From the NCBI RefSeq assembly GCF_900111895.1, contig NZ_FOKB01000003.1, positions 472,869 through 536,868 on the forward strand: a DNA stretch of 64,000 bases, in the 5' to 3' direction. The stretch's first letter is position 1. Every line of letters starts with the position of its first letter. The notes beneath the pieces were generated by a model, which was not told where the DNA came from, searched no databases, and saw only the letters and a list, made by a program, of their open reading frames with translations. The position numbers and the translations under genes were made by a program. Of the stretch, positions 56,982 through 64,000 are shown piece after piece. The stretch is from Pseudomonas simiae (GTDB lineage Bacteria; Pseudomonadota; Gammaproteobacteria; Pseudomonadales; Pseudomonadaceae).

Positions 56982-58322
56982 ATGGACCCTTCCCCTGGTA
57001 TCACCCTCGCTACACTCTTCGCCGACTTCGGCATGATTCTTTTTGCACTGATCCTGGTACTGCTCAACGGTTTCTTCGTTGCGGCGGAATTTGCCATGGT
57101 CAAACTGCGCGCCACCCGGGTCGAGGCGATCGCCCACAAAAACGGCTGGCGCGGGCAAATCCTGCGTACCGTGCACAGCCAGCTTGATGCCTACCTGTCG
57201 GCCTGCCAGCTGGGCATTACCCTCGCCTCCCTGGGCCTGGGTTGGGTCGGTGAGCCCGCCTTCGCGCACATCCTCGAACCGCTGCTGGGCGCCGTGGGCG
57301 TCGAGTCGCCGGAAGTGATCAAGGGCGTGTCGTTCTTTGCCGCCTTCTTCGTGATTTCCTACCTGCACATTGTGGTCGGTGAGCTGGCGCCCAAGTCCTG
57401 GGCGATTCGCAAGCCCGAGCTGCTGTCGCTGTGGACGGCGGTGCCGCTGTACCTGTTCTACTGGGCCATGTACCCGGCGATCTACCTGCTCAATGCCAGC
57501 GCCAACGCCATCCTGCGCATTGCCGGCCAAGGCGAGCCTGGCCCGCACCATGAACACCATTACAGCCGCGAAGAACTCAAGCTGATCCTGCACTCCAGCC
57601 GTGGCCAGGACCCAAGCGACCAAGGCATGCGTGTACTGGCTTCCGCCGTGGAAATGGGCGAGCTGGAAGTGGTGGACTGGGCCAATTCCCGGGAAGACCT
57701 GGTCACCTTGGACTTTAATGCGCCGCTCAAGGAAATCCTCGCGCTGTTCCGTCGCCACAAATTCAGCCGCTACCCGGTGTATGACGCGGTGCGCAACGAG
57801 TTTGTCGGCCTCTTGCACATCAAGGACCTGCTGCTGGAACTGGCAGCCCTGGACCACATTCCCGAGTCGTTCAACCTGGCTGAGCTGACCCGCCCGCTGG
57901 AGCGTGTGTCGCGACACATGCCGTTGTCGCAGCTGCTGGAGCAGTTCCGCAAAGGCGGCGCGCATTTCGCCCTGGTGGAAGAGGCCGACGGCAAGATCAT
58001 CGGCTACCTGACCATGGAGGACGTGCTGGAAGTGCTGGTGGGCGATATCCAGGACGAACACCGCAAGGCCGAACGCGGCATCCTGGCTTATCAGCCGGGC
58101 AAGCTGCTGGTGCGCGGTGACACCCCGCTCTTCAAGGTCGAACGCCTGCTGGGTGTCGACCTGGACCACATCGAGGCCGAAACCCTGGCCGGCCTGATCT
58201 ACGACACCCTCAAGCGCGTGCCGGAAGAGGAAGAAGTGCTGGAGGTGGAAGGTTTGCGGATCATCATCAAGAAGATGAAAGGGCCGAAGATCGTGTTGGC
58301 CAAGGTACTTCTGCTGGATTGA
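56982..58322 (+). CDS. CNNM/CorC-HlyC family membrane protein
   Basis: 446 residues, homologue of P. aeruginosa PA5362 by position. An N-terminal DUF21/CNNM domain with about four helices (NGFFVAAEFAMVKLRATRVE is its mark), two CBS domains (about 210-350; FSRYPVYDAVRNEFVGLLHIKDLL and LVEEADGKIIGYLTMEDVLEVLVGDIQDEH), and a C-terminal CorC_HlyC domain. These proteins take part in Mg2+/Co2+ export or homeostasis or act as putative hemolysins; the substrate here is unknown. The ribosome site before the ATG at 56982 is weak. A convergent gene follows only 3 bp beyond. Confidence 0.88.
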   Translation: MDPSPGITLATLFADFGMILFALILVLLNGFFVAAEFAMVKLRATRVEAIAHKNGWRGQILRTVHSQLDAYLSACQLGITLASLGLGWVGEPAFAHILEPLLGAVGVESPEVIKGVSFFAAFFVISYLHIVVGELAPKSWAIRKPELLSLWTAVPLYLFYWAMYPAIYLLNASANAILRIAGQGEPGPHHEHHYSREELKLILHSSRGQDPSDQGMRVLASAVEMGELEVVDWANSREDLVTLDFNAPLKEILALFRRHKFSRYPVYDAVRNEFVGLLHIKDLLLELAALDHIPESFNLAELTRPLERVSRHMPLSQLLEQFRKGGAHFALVEEADGKIIGYLTMEDVLEVLVGDIQDEHRKAERGILAYQPGKLLVRGDTPLFKVERLLGVDLDHIEAETLAGLIYDTLKRVPEEEEVLEVEGLRIIIKKMKGPKIVLAKVLLLD

Positions 58323-58325
58323 CCC

Positions 58326-58988
58326 TCAATTGCCCAACGCAAAGTTGGGCAATGCACCCACCGGCTGGTTGAACTCATACGGGATCGACACCAGCCCCGC
58401 CTCGGTGGCGCGCTGCACCACAAAGTGCAGGTGCGGCCCGCTGCTGTTGCCGGTATTACCCGACAACGCCAGCGGGCTCCCCACCGCCACACGCTGCCCA
58501 GCCCGGACACTGACCGAACCTTGCTTGAGGTGCAGGTAAACGCCCTCGGTGCCATCATCGTGGCGCACCCTCACGAAATTCCCCGACGCATCACTGCCCC
58601 GCCCGGCCTGCTCGTTTTCGGTCTTCACCACCACACCGCTGCGTGCCGCAATGATCGGCGTACCTTCGGGCATGGCGATGTCCATGGCGTACCGGCTTTT
58701 GGCGTCTGTATGGCTGAACGTGCCGTTGGGGCCTTGGGTCATACGAAACGGCCCGCCACGCCAGGGCAAGGGATAGCGGTGCGCCTGAGGTGGGTAACGG
58801 GAAGGCGGCCTGTCAAGTATCGGCCGTTCGAGCTTGCGCTCCTGCATCACGAATGCCTGGGCACCCGGCGTATAGCGATCGCTGAAAAACACCACGCCAT
58901 TGGCATCGATGGATTTGTAGAGGGTCATGGCCTGGGTCGACACGGTGACCGTGGCCAGCCCGCAGCACAGCAAAAAGCGCATGAGCAT
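58326..58988 (-). CDS. M23 family peptidase with DUF4124-like N terminus
   Basis: 220 residues. Signal-peptide-like start, a DUF4124-like segment (MTLYKSIDANGVVFFSDRYTPGA), then a LytM/M23 metallopeptidase domain: H93, D103, H153 and the HxH motif H186-L-H188 in SGPHLHF. The zinc ligands appear complete, so it should cut peptidoglycan cross-bridges in the periplasm. Target and role unknown. An internal ATG at 58982 gives a nearly identical protein. Confidence 0.85.
   Translation of the reverse strand: MLMRFLLCCGLATVTVSTQAMTLYKSIDANGVVFFSDRYTPGAQAFVMQERKLERPILDRPPSRYPPQAHRYPLPWRGGPFRMTQGPNGTFSHTDAKSRYAMDIAMPEGTPIIAARSGVVVKTENEQAGRGSDASGNFVRVRHDDGTEGVYLHLKQGSVSVRAGQRVAVGSPLALSGNTGNSSGPHLHFVVQRATEAGLVSIPYEFNQPVGALPNFALGN
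58329..58353. terminator. Perfect hairpin at the CNNM/M23 convergent gene ends
   Basis: ATTGCCCAAC (58329-58338) and GTTGGGCAAT (58344-58353), a 10-bp perfect stem over a 5-base loop. It lies inside the last codons of the M23 gene and 7 bp beyond the CNNM stop. It has no T-run, so it may only stabilise or block overlapping 3' ends. Confidence 0.4.
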
Positions 58989-59133
58989 GGCGTGAACCTG
59001 CCGGGATAACGGAACGGCAGGCTAACAAGGGATCATGACAACTTTAGACTGGCAGCCCGCTGAAACAAATATCCACGTTCATTTAGGCAGACGCCGACAG
59101 TCAGATAATCGGTCAATTTCCGGTATCAAGAGG

Positions 59134-60042
59134 TCAGGCACCCGGCACAAAGTGCTTCTGCGCCGTACCCCGTGCGATCAGGCGAGAGATGTAGTCGAGC
59201 TTCTGCGCGTCCTGGTCGATAAACCGGAAGGTCAGCTGCAACCAATCGCTGTCAGGCTTGGGTTCGAAGGCGACGATGGCGTGCAGGTAGCCGTTGAGAC
59301 GGGCCACTTCGGCATTCTCACCCTGCTCCAGGTCGAGCACGGCGCTTTCCAGTACCTGAGGCAACACTTCGCCACGGCGCACCACCAGCAGCGCTTCCTT
59401 GATGCTCAGCGCCTTGATCACGCATTGCTGGCTGCAGCTGGACAGGCGCAGTTGGCCCTGGCCACGACCGCCGGCCGGCGCCGCTGAAGGTGCCTGTACC
59501 GGTGGGTTGTTGAGCAGGCCTTTGTTGGGCACAGGCGCCGCAGCAGCAACCGGCGCTGCGCGTGCGGCTTCCGGTTTGCCACCGGTCAGCGCGCTGAGTG
59601 AATCGTTGCCGAAAGCCGAGTTCATTTTGGTCGGTGCACTGGCGACCAGCGCGTCGAGGCGACCGATCTTGTGCAGGGCTTGCTTGACCTTGTTCAGCAA
59701 CTGCTCGTTGGTGAACGGCTTGCTGACATAGCCCGAAACGCCGGCCTGGATGGCCTGGACCACGTTTTCCTTGTCGCCACGGCTGGTCACCATCACGAAC
59801 GGCATGGCCTTGAGGTGAGGCTGCTCGCGGCACCAGGTCAGCAGTTCAAGGCCAGACATCTCCGGCATTTCCCAGTCGCACAGCACCAGGTCGAAGCTCT
59901 CGCGCATCAGGATGGCCTGGGCCTTTTTGCCGTTCACCGCGTCTTCAAGCTTGATCCCGGGGAAGTAGTTGCGCAGGCACTTCTTCACCAGGTCGCGGAT
60001 AAACGAGGCGTCATCCACCACCAACACACTGACTTTACTCAT
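59134..60042 (-). CDS. Response regulator with C-terminal PilZ-like domain
   Basis: 302 residues, homologue of P. aeruginosa PA5364 by position. REC domain (1-125): D10, D11, phospho-acceptor D56 in LCDWEMPEMSG, T/S in MVTSRGD and K in SKPFTNEQ. An Ala/Pro-rich linker (about 140-190) leads to a C-terminal domain that ends DYISRLIARG, the pattern typical of PilZ domains, with hydrophobic strands and an acidic linker. The RxxxR c-di-GMP motif is not clear, so ligand binding is uncertain. Next to the pho-pst genes; whether it is in the Pho regulon is unknown. Confidence 0.82.
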   Translation of the reverse strand: MSKVSVLVVDDASFIRDLVKKCLRNYFPGIKLEDAVNGKKAQAILMRESFDLVLCDWEMPEMSGLELLTWCREQPHLKAMPFVMVTSRGDKENVVQAIQAGVSGYVSKPFTNEQLLNKVKQALHKIGRLDALVASAPTKMNSAFGNDSLSALTGGKPEAARAAPVAAAAPVPNKGLLNNPPVQAPSAAPAGGRGQGQLRLSSCSQQCVIKALSIKEALLVVRRGEVLPQVLESAVLDLEQGENAEVARLNGYLHAIVAFEPKPDSDWLQLTFRFIDQDAQKLDYISRLIARGTAQKHFVPGA

Positions 60043-60164
60043 CGACCCTTCATCCTATTAACACTTCGGCACGCAACACGCCTGACTGGTGGCATTTTGC
60101 CAAAACTCTGTAGTCACGTTGGGAATTTATCTCACTCAACGTGCAAAAAATTCAGTGGCCGCAA

Positions 60165-60194
60165 ACAAAAACGCCCGACCAAAGGCCGGGCGTT
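60165..60194 (-). terminator. Terminator after phoU
   Basis: AACGCCCGACC pairs with GGCCGGGCGTT (one mismatch) with a 3-base loop at 60170-60194. Read on the minus strand, a TTTTTG tail follows the stem, so it ends the pst-phoU transcript. Confidence 0.85.
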
Positions 60195-60210
60195 AATTTC
60201 TCGGGCAACC

Positions 60211-60972
60211 TTACTTATCGTCAGATTCGCCCGGAACATTAGGGATAAGATCCGCCGAACCTTCAACTTCGGCCTTCATGCGCTTGAGGCCCATGTGCCG
60301 AACGTCGGTCCCGCGCACCAGGTAAATCACCAGTTCCGAGATATTGCGTGCGTGGTCGCCGATGCGCTCCAGAGAACGCAGTACCCAGATAATGCTCAAG
60401 ACCCGCGAAATAGAGCGTGGGTCTTCCATCATGTAAGTCGCGAGTTCACGCAGCGCGGTCTTGTATTCGCGGTCGATGATCTTGTCGTACTGCGCCACCG
60501 AGAGTGCCAGCTCAGCATCGAAGCGGGCAAAGGCGTCAAGGGCATCGCGCACCATGTTGCGCACCTGATCACCGATGTGGCGCACTTCCACGTAACCGCG
60601 TGGCGCTTCGCCTTCTTCGCAGAGCTGGATGGCGCGGCGGGCGATCTTGGTGGCTTCATCGCCGATGCGCTCCAGGTCGATCACCGACTTGGAGATGCTG
60701 ATGATCAAACGCAGGTCGGACGCCGCCGGCTGGCGACGGGCCAGAATGCGCAGGCATTCTTCGTCGATGTTGCGTTCCATCTGGTTGATCTGGTCATCGA
60801 TCTCACGCACTTGCTGGGCCAGGCCCGAGTCGGCCTCGATCAGCGCAGTCACGGCGTCGTTGACTTGCTTCTCCACCAGCCCGCCCATCGCCAGGAGGTG
60901 ACTGCGCACTTCCTCAAGCTCGGCGTTGAACTGCGCGGAGATGTGGTGGGTAAGGCCTTCTTTGCTAATCAT
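60211..60972 (-). CDS. phoU: Phosphate signalling protein PhoU
   Basis: 253 residues, all-alpha, two PhoU repeats. Metal-binding patterns are recognisable in each half (DQINQMERNIDEECLRILARRQPAASDLR, and the SRVLSIIWVLRSLERIGDHARNISE region). PhoU keeps PhoR in its phosphatase state when phosphate is plentiful and modulates Pst. It is the last gene of the pst operon, 70 bp downstream of pstB. Confidence 0.96.
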   Translation of the reverse strand: MISKEGLTHHISAQFNAELEEVRSHLLAMGGLVEKQVNDAVTALIEADSGLAQQVREIDDQINQMERNIDEECLRILARRQPAASDLRLIISISKSVIDLERIGDEATKIARRAIQLCEEGEAPRGYVEVRHIGDQVRNMVRDALDAFARFDAELALSVAQYDKIIDREYKTALRELATYMMEDPRSISRVLSIIWVLRSLERIGDHARNISELVIYLVRGTDVRHMGLKRMKAEVEGSADLIPNVPGESDDK

Positions 60973-61042
60973 GTTGGCGTCCTTGGAGCGTCCGGTAAGG
61001 TGCGGAGAACCGCAGCGTCAGTGCGATGAGAACCACAGCTCT

Positions 61043-61876
61043 CTAGCCGTATCGACCGGTGATGTAGTCTTCGGTCTGCTTCTTCGCCGGATTAGTGAAC
61101 AGGGTATCGGTATCGCCGAACTCCACCAGTTTGCCCATGTACATGAACGCGGTGTAGTCGGAAACCCGCGCCGCCTGCTGCATGTTGTGGGTCACGATGA
61201 CGATAGTGAACTTGGACTTGAGCTCGTAGATCAGCTCTTCGACTTTCAGCGTCGAGATCGGGTCGAGTGCCGAGCACGGTTCGTCGAGCAGCAGCACTTC
61301 CGGCTCAACGGCGATGGTCCGCGCGATCACCAGACGCTGCTGTTGACCACCGGACAGGCCGAGGGCTGACTCGTGCAGACGGTCTTTGACTTCGTCCCAC
61401 AGCGCCGCGCCTTTCAAGGCCCACTCGACTGCTTCGTCGAGGATGCGTTTCTTGTTGATGCCCTGGATGCGCAGGCCGTAGACCACGTTTTCGTAGATGG
61501 TCTTGGGGAACGGGTTGGGCTTCTGAAACACCATGCCCACGCGGCGACGCAGCTCGGCCACGTCTTCGCCCTTGCGGTAGATGTTGGTGCCGTAGAGGTT
61601 GATCGCACCGTCTACGCGGCAGCCGTCCACCAGGTCATTCATGCGGTTGAAGGTCCGCAGCAGTGTGGACTTGCCGCAACCCGACGGGCCGATGAAGGCG
61701 GTCACGCGCTGCTTGGGGATGTTCATGCTGACGTCGAACAGTGCCTGTTTTTCACCGTAGTACAGGCTCAGGCCCGGCACTTCGATGGCCACGGTTTCCT
61801 GGGCCAGGCTCAGGCTCTGCTTGTCGCGCCCCAGGGCAGACATGTTGATGCCGTGGGTGTGGGTGTCTTGTTGCAT
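61043..61876 (-). CDS. pstB: Phosphate ABC transporter ATPase PstB
   Basis: 277 residues. Walker [10 protein letters not shown], the signature LSGGQQQRL and Walker [14 protein letters not shown] are intact. Drives phosphate import through PstAC. The ATG at 61876 has GGGAG upstream and gives a short N-terminal extension before the core. A REP element separates it from pstA by 205 bp. Confidence 0.97.
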   Translation of the reverse strand: MQQDTHTHGINMSALGRDKQSLSLAQETVAIEVPGLSLYYGEKQALFDVSMNIPKQRVTAFIGPSGCGKSTLLRTFNRMNDLVDGCRVDGAINLYGTNIYRKGEDVAELRRRVGMVFQKPNPFPKTIYENVVYGLRIQGINKKRILDEAVEWALKGAALWDEVKDRLHESALGLSGGQQQRLVIARTIAVEPEVLLLDEPCSALDPISTLKVEELIYELKSKFTIVIVTHNMQQAARVSDYTAFMYMGKLVEFGDTDTLFTNPAKKQTEDYITGRYG

Positions 61877-61971
61877 GGGATGCTCCCTGTGCTACCAATT
61901 CGTTTCATTGAACCGCAGGCTTCTGGATCGGGCTGGCGGCTTACTAAAAAGCTGTGTCTGGCGCAGTTCGG

Positions 61972-62060
61972 TGTGGGAGCGGGCTTGCTCGCGAAAGCGG
62001 TGTGTCAGTCAGCACATGTGTTTCCGATACACCGCTTTCGCGAGCAAGCCCGCTCCCCCA
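61972..62060. repeat. REP doublet inside the pst operon (pstA-pstB)
   Basis: Arms at 61973-62003 and about 62029-62059, GGGAGCGGGCTTGCTCGCGAAAGCGGTGT type. It falls between pstA and pstB on the same transcript. Confidence 0.88.
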
Positions 62061-62081
62061 TTCAGTCCGCGCTCACTTCAA

Positions 62082-63752
62082 TTAGCTGTCCAACGCTTTA
62101 TATTTTTCGCGCAGGTGGTTACGGATCCACACCGCCGACAAGTTGAGCGTGGCGATCACCAGCACCAGCAGCAACGCGGTGGCGTACACCAGCGGTCGTG
62201 CGGCTTCAACGTTGGGGCTCTGGAAGCCGACGTCATAGATATGGAAGCCCAGGTGCATGATCTTCTGGTCCAGGTGCAGGTACGGGTAGTTGCCGTCCAG
62301 CGGCAGCGACGGCGCCAGTTTCACCACACCGACCAGCATCAGCGGCGCCACTTCACCGGCGGCGCGGGCCACGGCGAGGATCATGCCGGTCATCATCGCC
62401 GGGCTGGCCATCGGCAGCACGATCTTCCACAGCGTCTCCGCCTTGGTCGCGCCCAGGGCCAGGGAGCCTTCACGTACGGTGCGAGGAATCCGCGCCAGGC
62501 CTTCTTCAGTGGCTACGATCACCACCGGCACCGCCAGCAGTGCCAGGGTCAGCGAGGCCCACAACAGACCCGGCGTACCGAAGGTCGGCGCCGGCAGGGC
62601 TTCGGCGAAGAACAGGCGGTCGACCGAGCCGCCCAAGACATACACGAAGAAGCCCAGGCCGAACACGCCGTAGACGATGGCCGGCACACCAGCCAGGTTG
62701 TTCACGGCGATACGGATGACGCGGGTCAGGGTGTTCTGCTTGGCGTATTCACGCAGGTACACCGCCGCCAGCACGCCGAACGGGGTGACGATCATCGCCA
62801 TGATCAGGGTCATCATCACGGTGCCGAAGATGGCCGGGAAAATCCCGCCTTCGGTGTTGGCTTCCCGTGGGTCGTCGCTGAGGAATTCCCAGACCTTGCT
62901 GAAGTAGAAACCGACCTTGGTGATCGTGCCCATCGCGTTCGGCTGGTAGGCGTGCACCACTTTGCCGATGCCGATTTCGACTTCCTTGCCGTTGCCGTCA
63001 CGGGCGGTCAGGGCGTCGCGGTTGAACTGGGCATGCAGGTCGGCAAGACGCGCTTCGATGTCCTGGTAGCGGGCATTCAGCTCGGCGCGGTCGGCGTCCA
63101 TGTCGGCCTGGGCGGCAGCGTCGAGCTTGCCTTCCAGTTCCAGTTTGCGGCCGTGCAGACGGATGCGTTCAAGCCCGGCGTTGATCGCGCCAATGTCGGA
63201 CTTCTCCAGGGTCTTGAGTTGGGCGGCCAGCTTGTTGACGCGCTCGACACGGGCTTGCAGTTCCGGCCACGCGGCTTCGCCTTCGGCGACGACCTTGCCA
63301 TCCTGCTTGACGTTGACCAGCGTGCCGTAGAAGTTGCCCCACTCACGGCGCTCGATGGTCATCAGGTTCGCAGGCGTGGTCTGGTCCTTGAGCCACTCGC
63401 CGACGATCCAGGTGAAGTCGTTGCCGTTCAGGTCGCGGTTGCCGACCTTGATCAGCTCGCGGGTCATGAATTCCGGACCTTGCTCCGGCACAGGCAGGCC
63501 AGCGCTTTTCAGGCGCTCACGCGGTACTTCTTCTTTCTGCACCACTTCGCCGATGACGATATGGTTGGCCTGGCCCGGTACGGTGTAGTTGGCCTGGATC
63601 AGGTCGGCTGGCCAGAAGTGGCCCAAACCACGTACCGCAATCACGGCCAACAAACCAATGGTCATGATGACCGCGATGGACACCGCGCCACCGCTGATCC
63701 AGACGCCGGGGGCGCCGCTCTTGAACCATCCATTCAGGGAGTTCTGTTTCAC
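62082..63752 (-). CDS. pstA: Phosphate ABC transporter permease PstA, long form
   Basis: 556 residues, almost twice the length of E. coli PstA. One N-terminal helix (about 20-42), then a large extracytoplasmic insert with a predicted coiled coil (about 162-248), then the canonical permease with five to six helices (about 305-545) including the EAA-like loop LRIPRTVREGSLALGATKAETLWKIVLP (residues about 418-445). Pseudomonad PstA proteins are known to be long. With pstC it forms the channel. Start is a GTG at 63752. Confidence 0.94.
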   Translation of the reverse strand: MKQNSLNGWFKSGAPGVWISGGAVSIAVIMTIGLLAVIAVRGLGHFWPADLIQANYTVPGQANHIVIGEVVQKEEVPRERLKSAGLPVPEQGPEFMTRELIKVGNRDLNGNDFTWIVGEWLKDQTTPANLMTIERREWGNFYGTLVNVKQDGKVVAEGEAAWPELQARVERVNKLAAQLKTLEKSDIGAINAGLERIRLHGRKLELEGKLDAAAQADMDADRAELNARYQDIEARLADLHAQFNRDALTARDGNGKEVEIGIGKVVHAYQPNAMGTITKVGFYFSKVWEFLSDDPREANTEGGIFPAIFGTVMMTLIMAMIVTPFGVLAAVYLREYAKQNTLTRVIRIAVNNLAGVPAIVYGVFGLGFFVYVLGGSVDRLFFAEALPAPTFGTPGLLWASLTLALLAVPVVIVATEEGLARIPRTVREGSLALGATKAETLWKIVLPMASPAMMTGMILAVARAAGEVAPLMLVGVVKLAPSLPLDGNYPYLHLDQKIMHLGFHIYDVGFQSPNVEAARPLVYATALLLVLVIATLNLSAVWIRNHLREKYKALDS

Positions 63753-63767
63753 AGACTTCTACCTTTC

Positions 63768-64000
63768 TTAAAGCGACGAGTATTTCTTGCGCAGACGCTG
63801 ACGGATCAGCTCGGCGAGGGTGTTCATGATGAAGGTGAACAGCAGCAGCACCAGCGCCGAGAGGAACAGCACGCGGTAGTGACTGCCGCCCACTTCCGAC
63901 TCGGGCATTTCCACCGCGACGTTGGCCGCCAAGGTGCGCAGGCCTTCGAACAGGTTCATCTCCATCACCGGGGTGTTACCGGTGGCCATCAACACGATCA
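63768..64000 (-). CDS. pstC: Phosphate ABC transporter permease PstC, 3' part
   Basis: The last 77 codons (cut by the window end at base 64000) show a C-terminal membrane helix (YRVLFLSALVLLLFTFIMNTLAELIRQRLRKKYS, about 34 residues of the frame). Adjacent to pstA, 15 bp apart, and reading in the same operon, this is the C terminus of PstC. Confidence 0.9.
   Translation of the reverse strand, partial: IVLMATGNTPVMEMNLFEGLRTLAANVAVEMPESEVGGSHYRVLFLSALVLLLFTFIMNTLAELIRQRLRKKYSSL

Noticed and set aside
7101..62060. Repeated palindromes considered as a CRISPR array or insertion-sequence ends
   Set aside because: They are single doublets scattered between genes, without regular spacers, cas genes or a transposase. 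They fit pseudomonad REP elements.

Overview
The window is a stretch of a Pseudomonas chromosome, most likely of the P. fluorescens group. The evidence is high GC with strong third-position bias, the gene order crc-rph-yicC-gmk-rpoZ-spoT and phoB-phoR-...-phoU-pstBAC (both known from P. aeruginosa and P. putida), HU/rubredoxin/ubiCA between them, and many copies of the GGGAGCGGGCTTGCTCGCGA type of palindromic REP element typical of fluorescent pseudomonads.

Layout. (1) 1-15.7 kb is core genome: the 3' end of crc; a DUF4870 protein; RNase PH; YicC; guanylate kinase; RNAP omega; SpoT; RidA; a lipoprotein of unknown function; an NAD(P)-binding SDR gene broken by one in-frame TGA; exbB-exbD-tonB; oxyR-recG; a YbaK-HDOD fusion; and an SCP2-like protein. 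(2) 15.8-50.4 kb is a complete type VI secretion system of the HSI-I type in two divergent operons. The left operon runs fha, tssJ, tssK, tssL, tssM, tagF, pppA, ppkA, tagT, tagS, tagR, tagQ. The right operon runs tssA, tssB, tssC, hcp, tssE, tssF, tssG, clpV, vgrG, an Eag chaperone, a prePAAR/PAAR-Rhs effector and its putative immunity gene. (3) 50.5-64 kb is core genome again: HU, rubredoxin reductase, rubredoxin, ubiC-ubiA, a small secreted protein, phoB-phoR, a CNNM/CorC-type membrane protein, an M23 peptidase, a REC-PilZ-like regulator, then phoU-pstB-pstA-pstC, cut by the window end.

How it works together. The T6SS carries the full threonine-phosphorylation control set: TagQRST as envelope sensor, PpkA kinase, PppA phosphatase, the Fha target and TagF as repressor. 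It should therefore fire in response to envelope damage or attack. Its most variable and most interesting cargo is the Rhs protein. The N terminus is a membrane-embedded prePAAR segment that would be held by the adjacent Eag chaperone, the middle is an Rhs cage, and the last 120 residues form a small AT-richer toxin with a ParB/Srx-like DGNSR motif, followed at once by an orphan putative immunity gene. TagJ, normally between hcp and tssE in HSI-I, is absent.

The Pho block joins the PhoR/PhoB sensor pair, a Pho box before phoB, the PstABC importer and PhoU. REP elements sit between genes, several of them inside operons (tssC/hcp, clpV/vgrG, pstA/pstB), where they may set expression ratios. All identifications rest on reading the sequence and recalled family knowledge; no database search was run.
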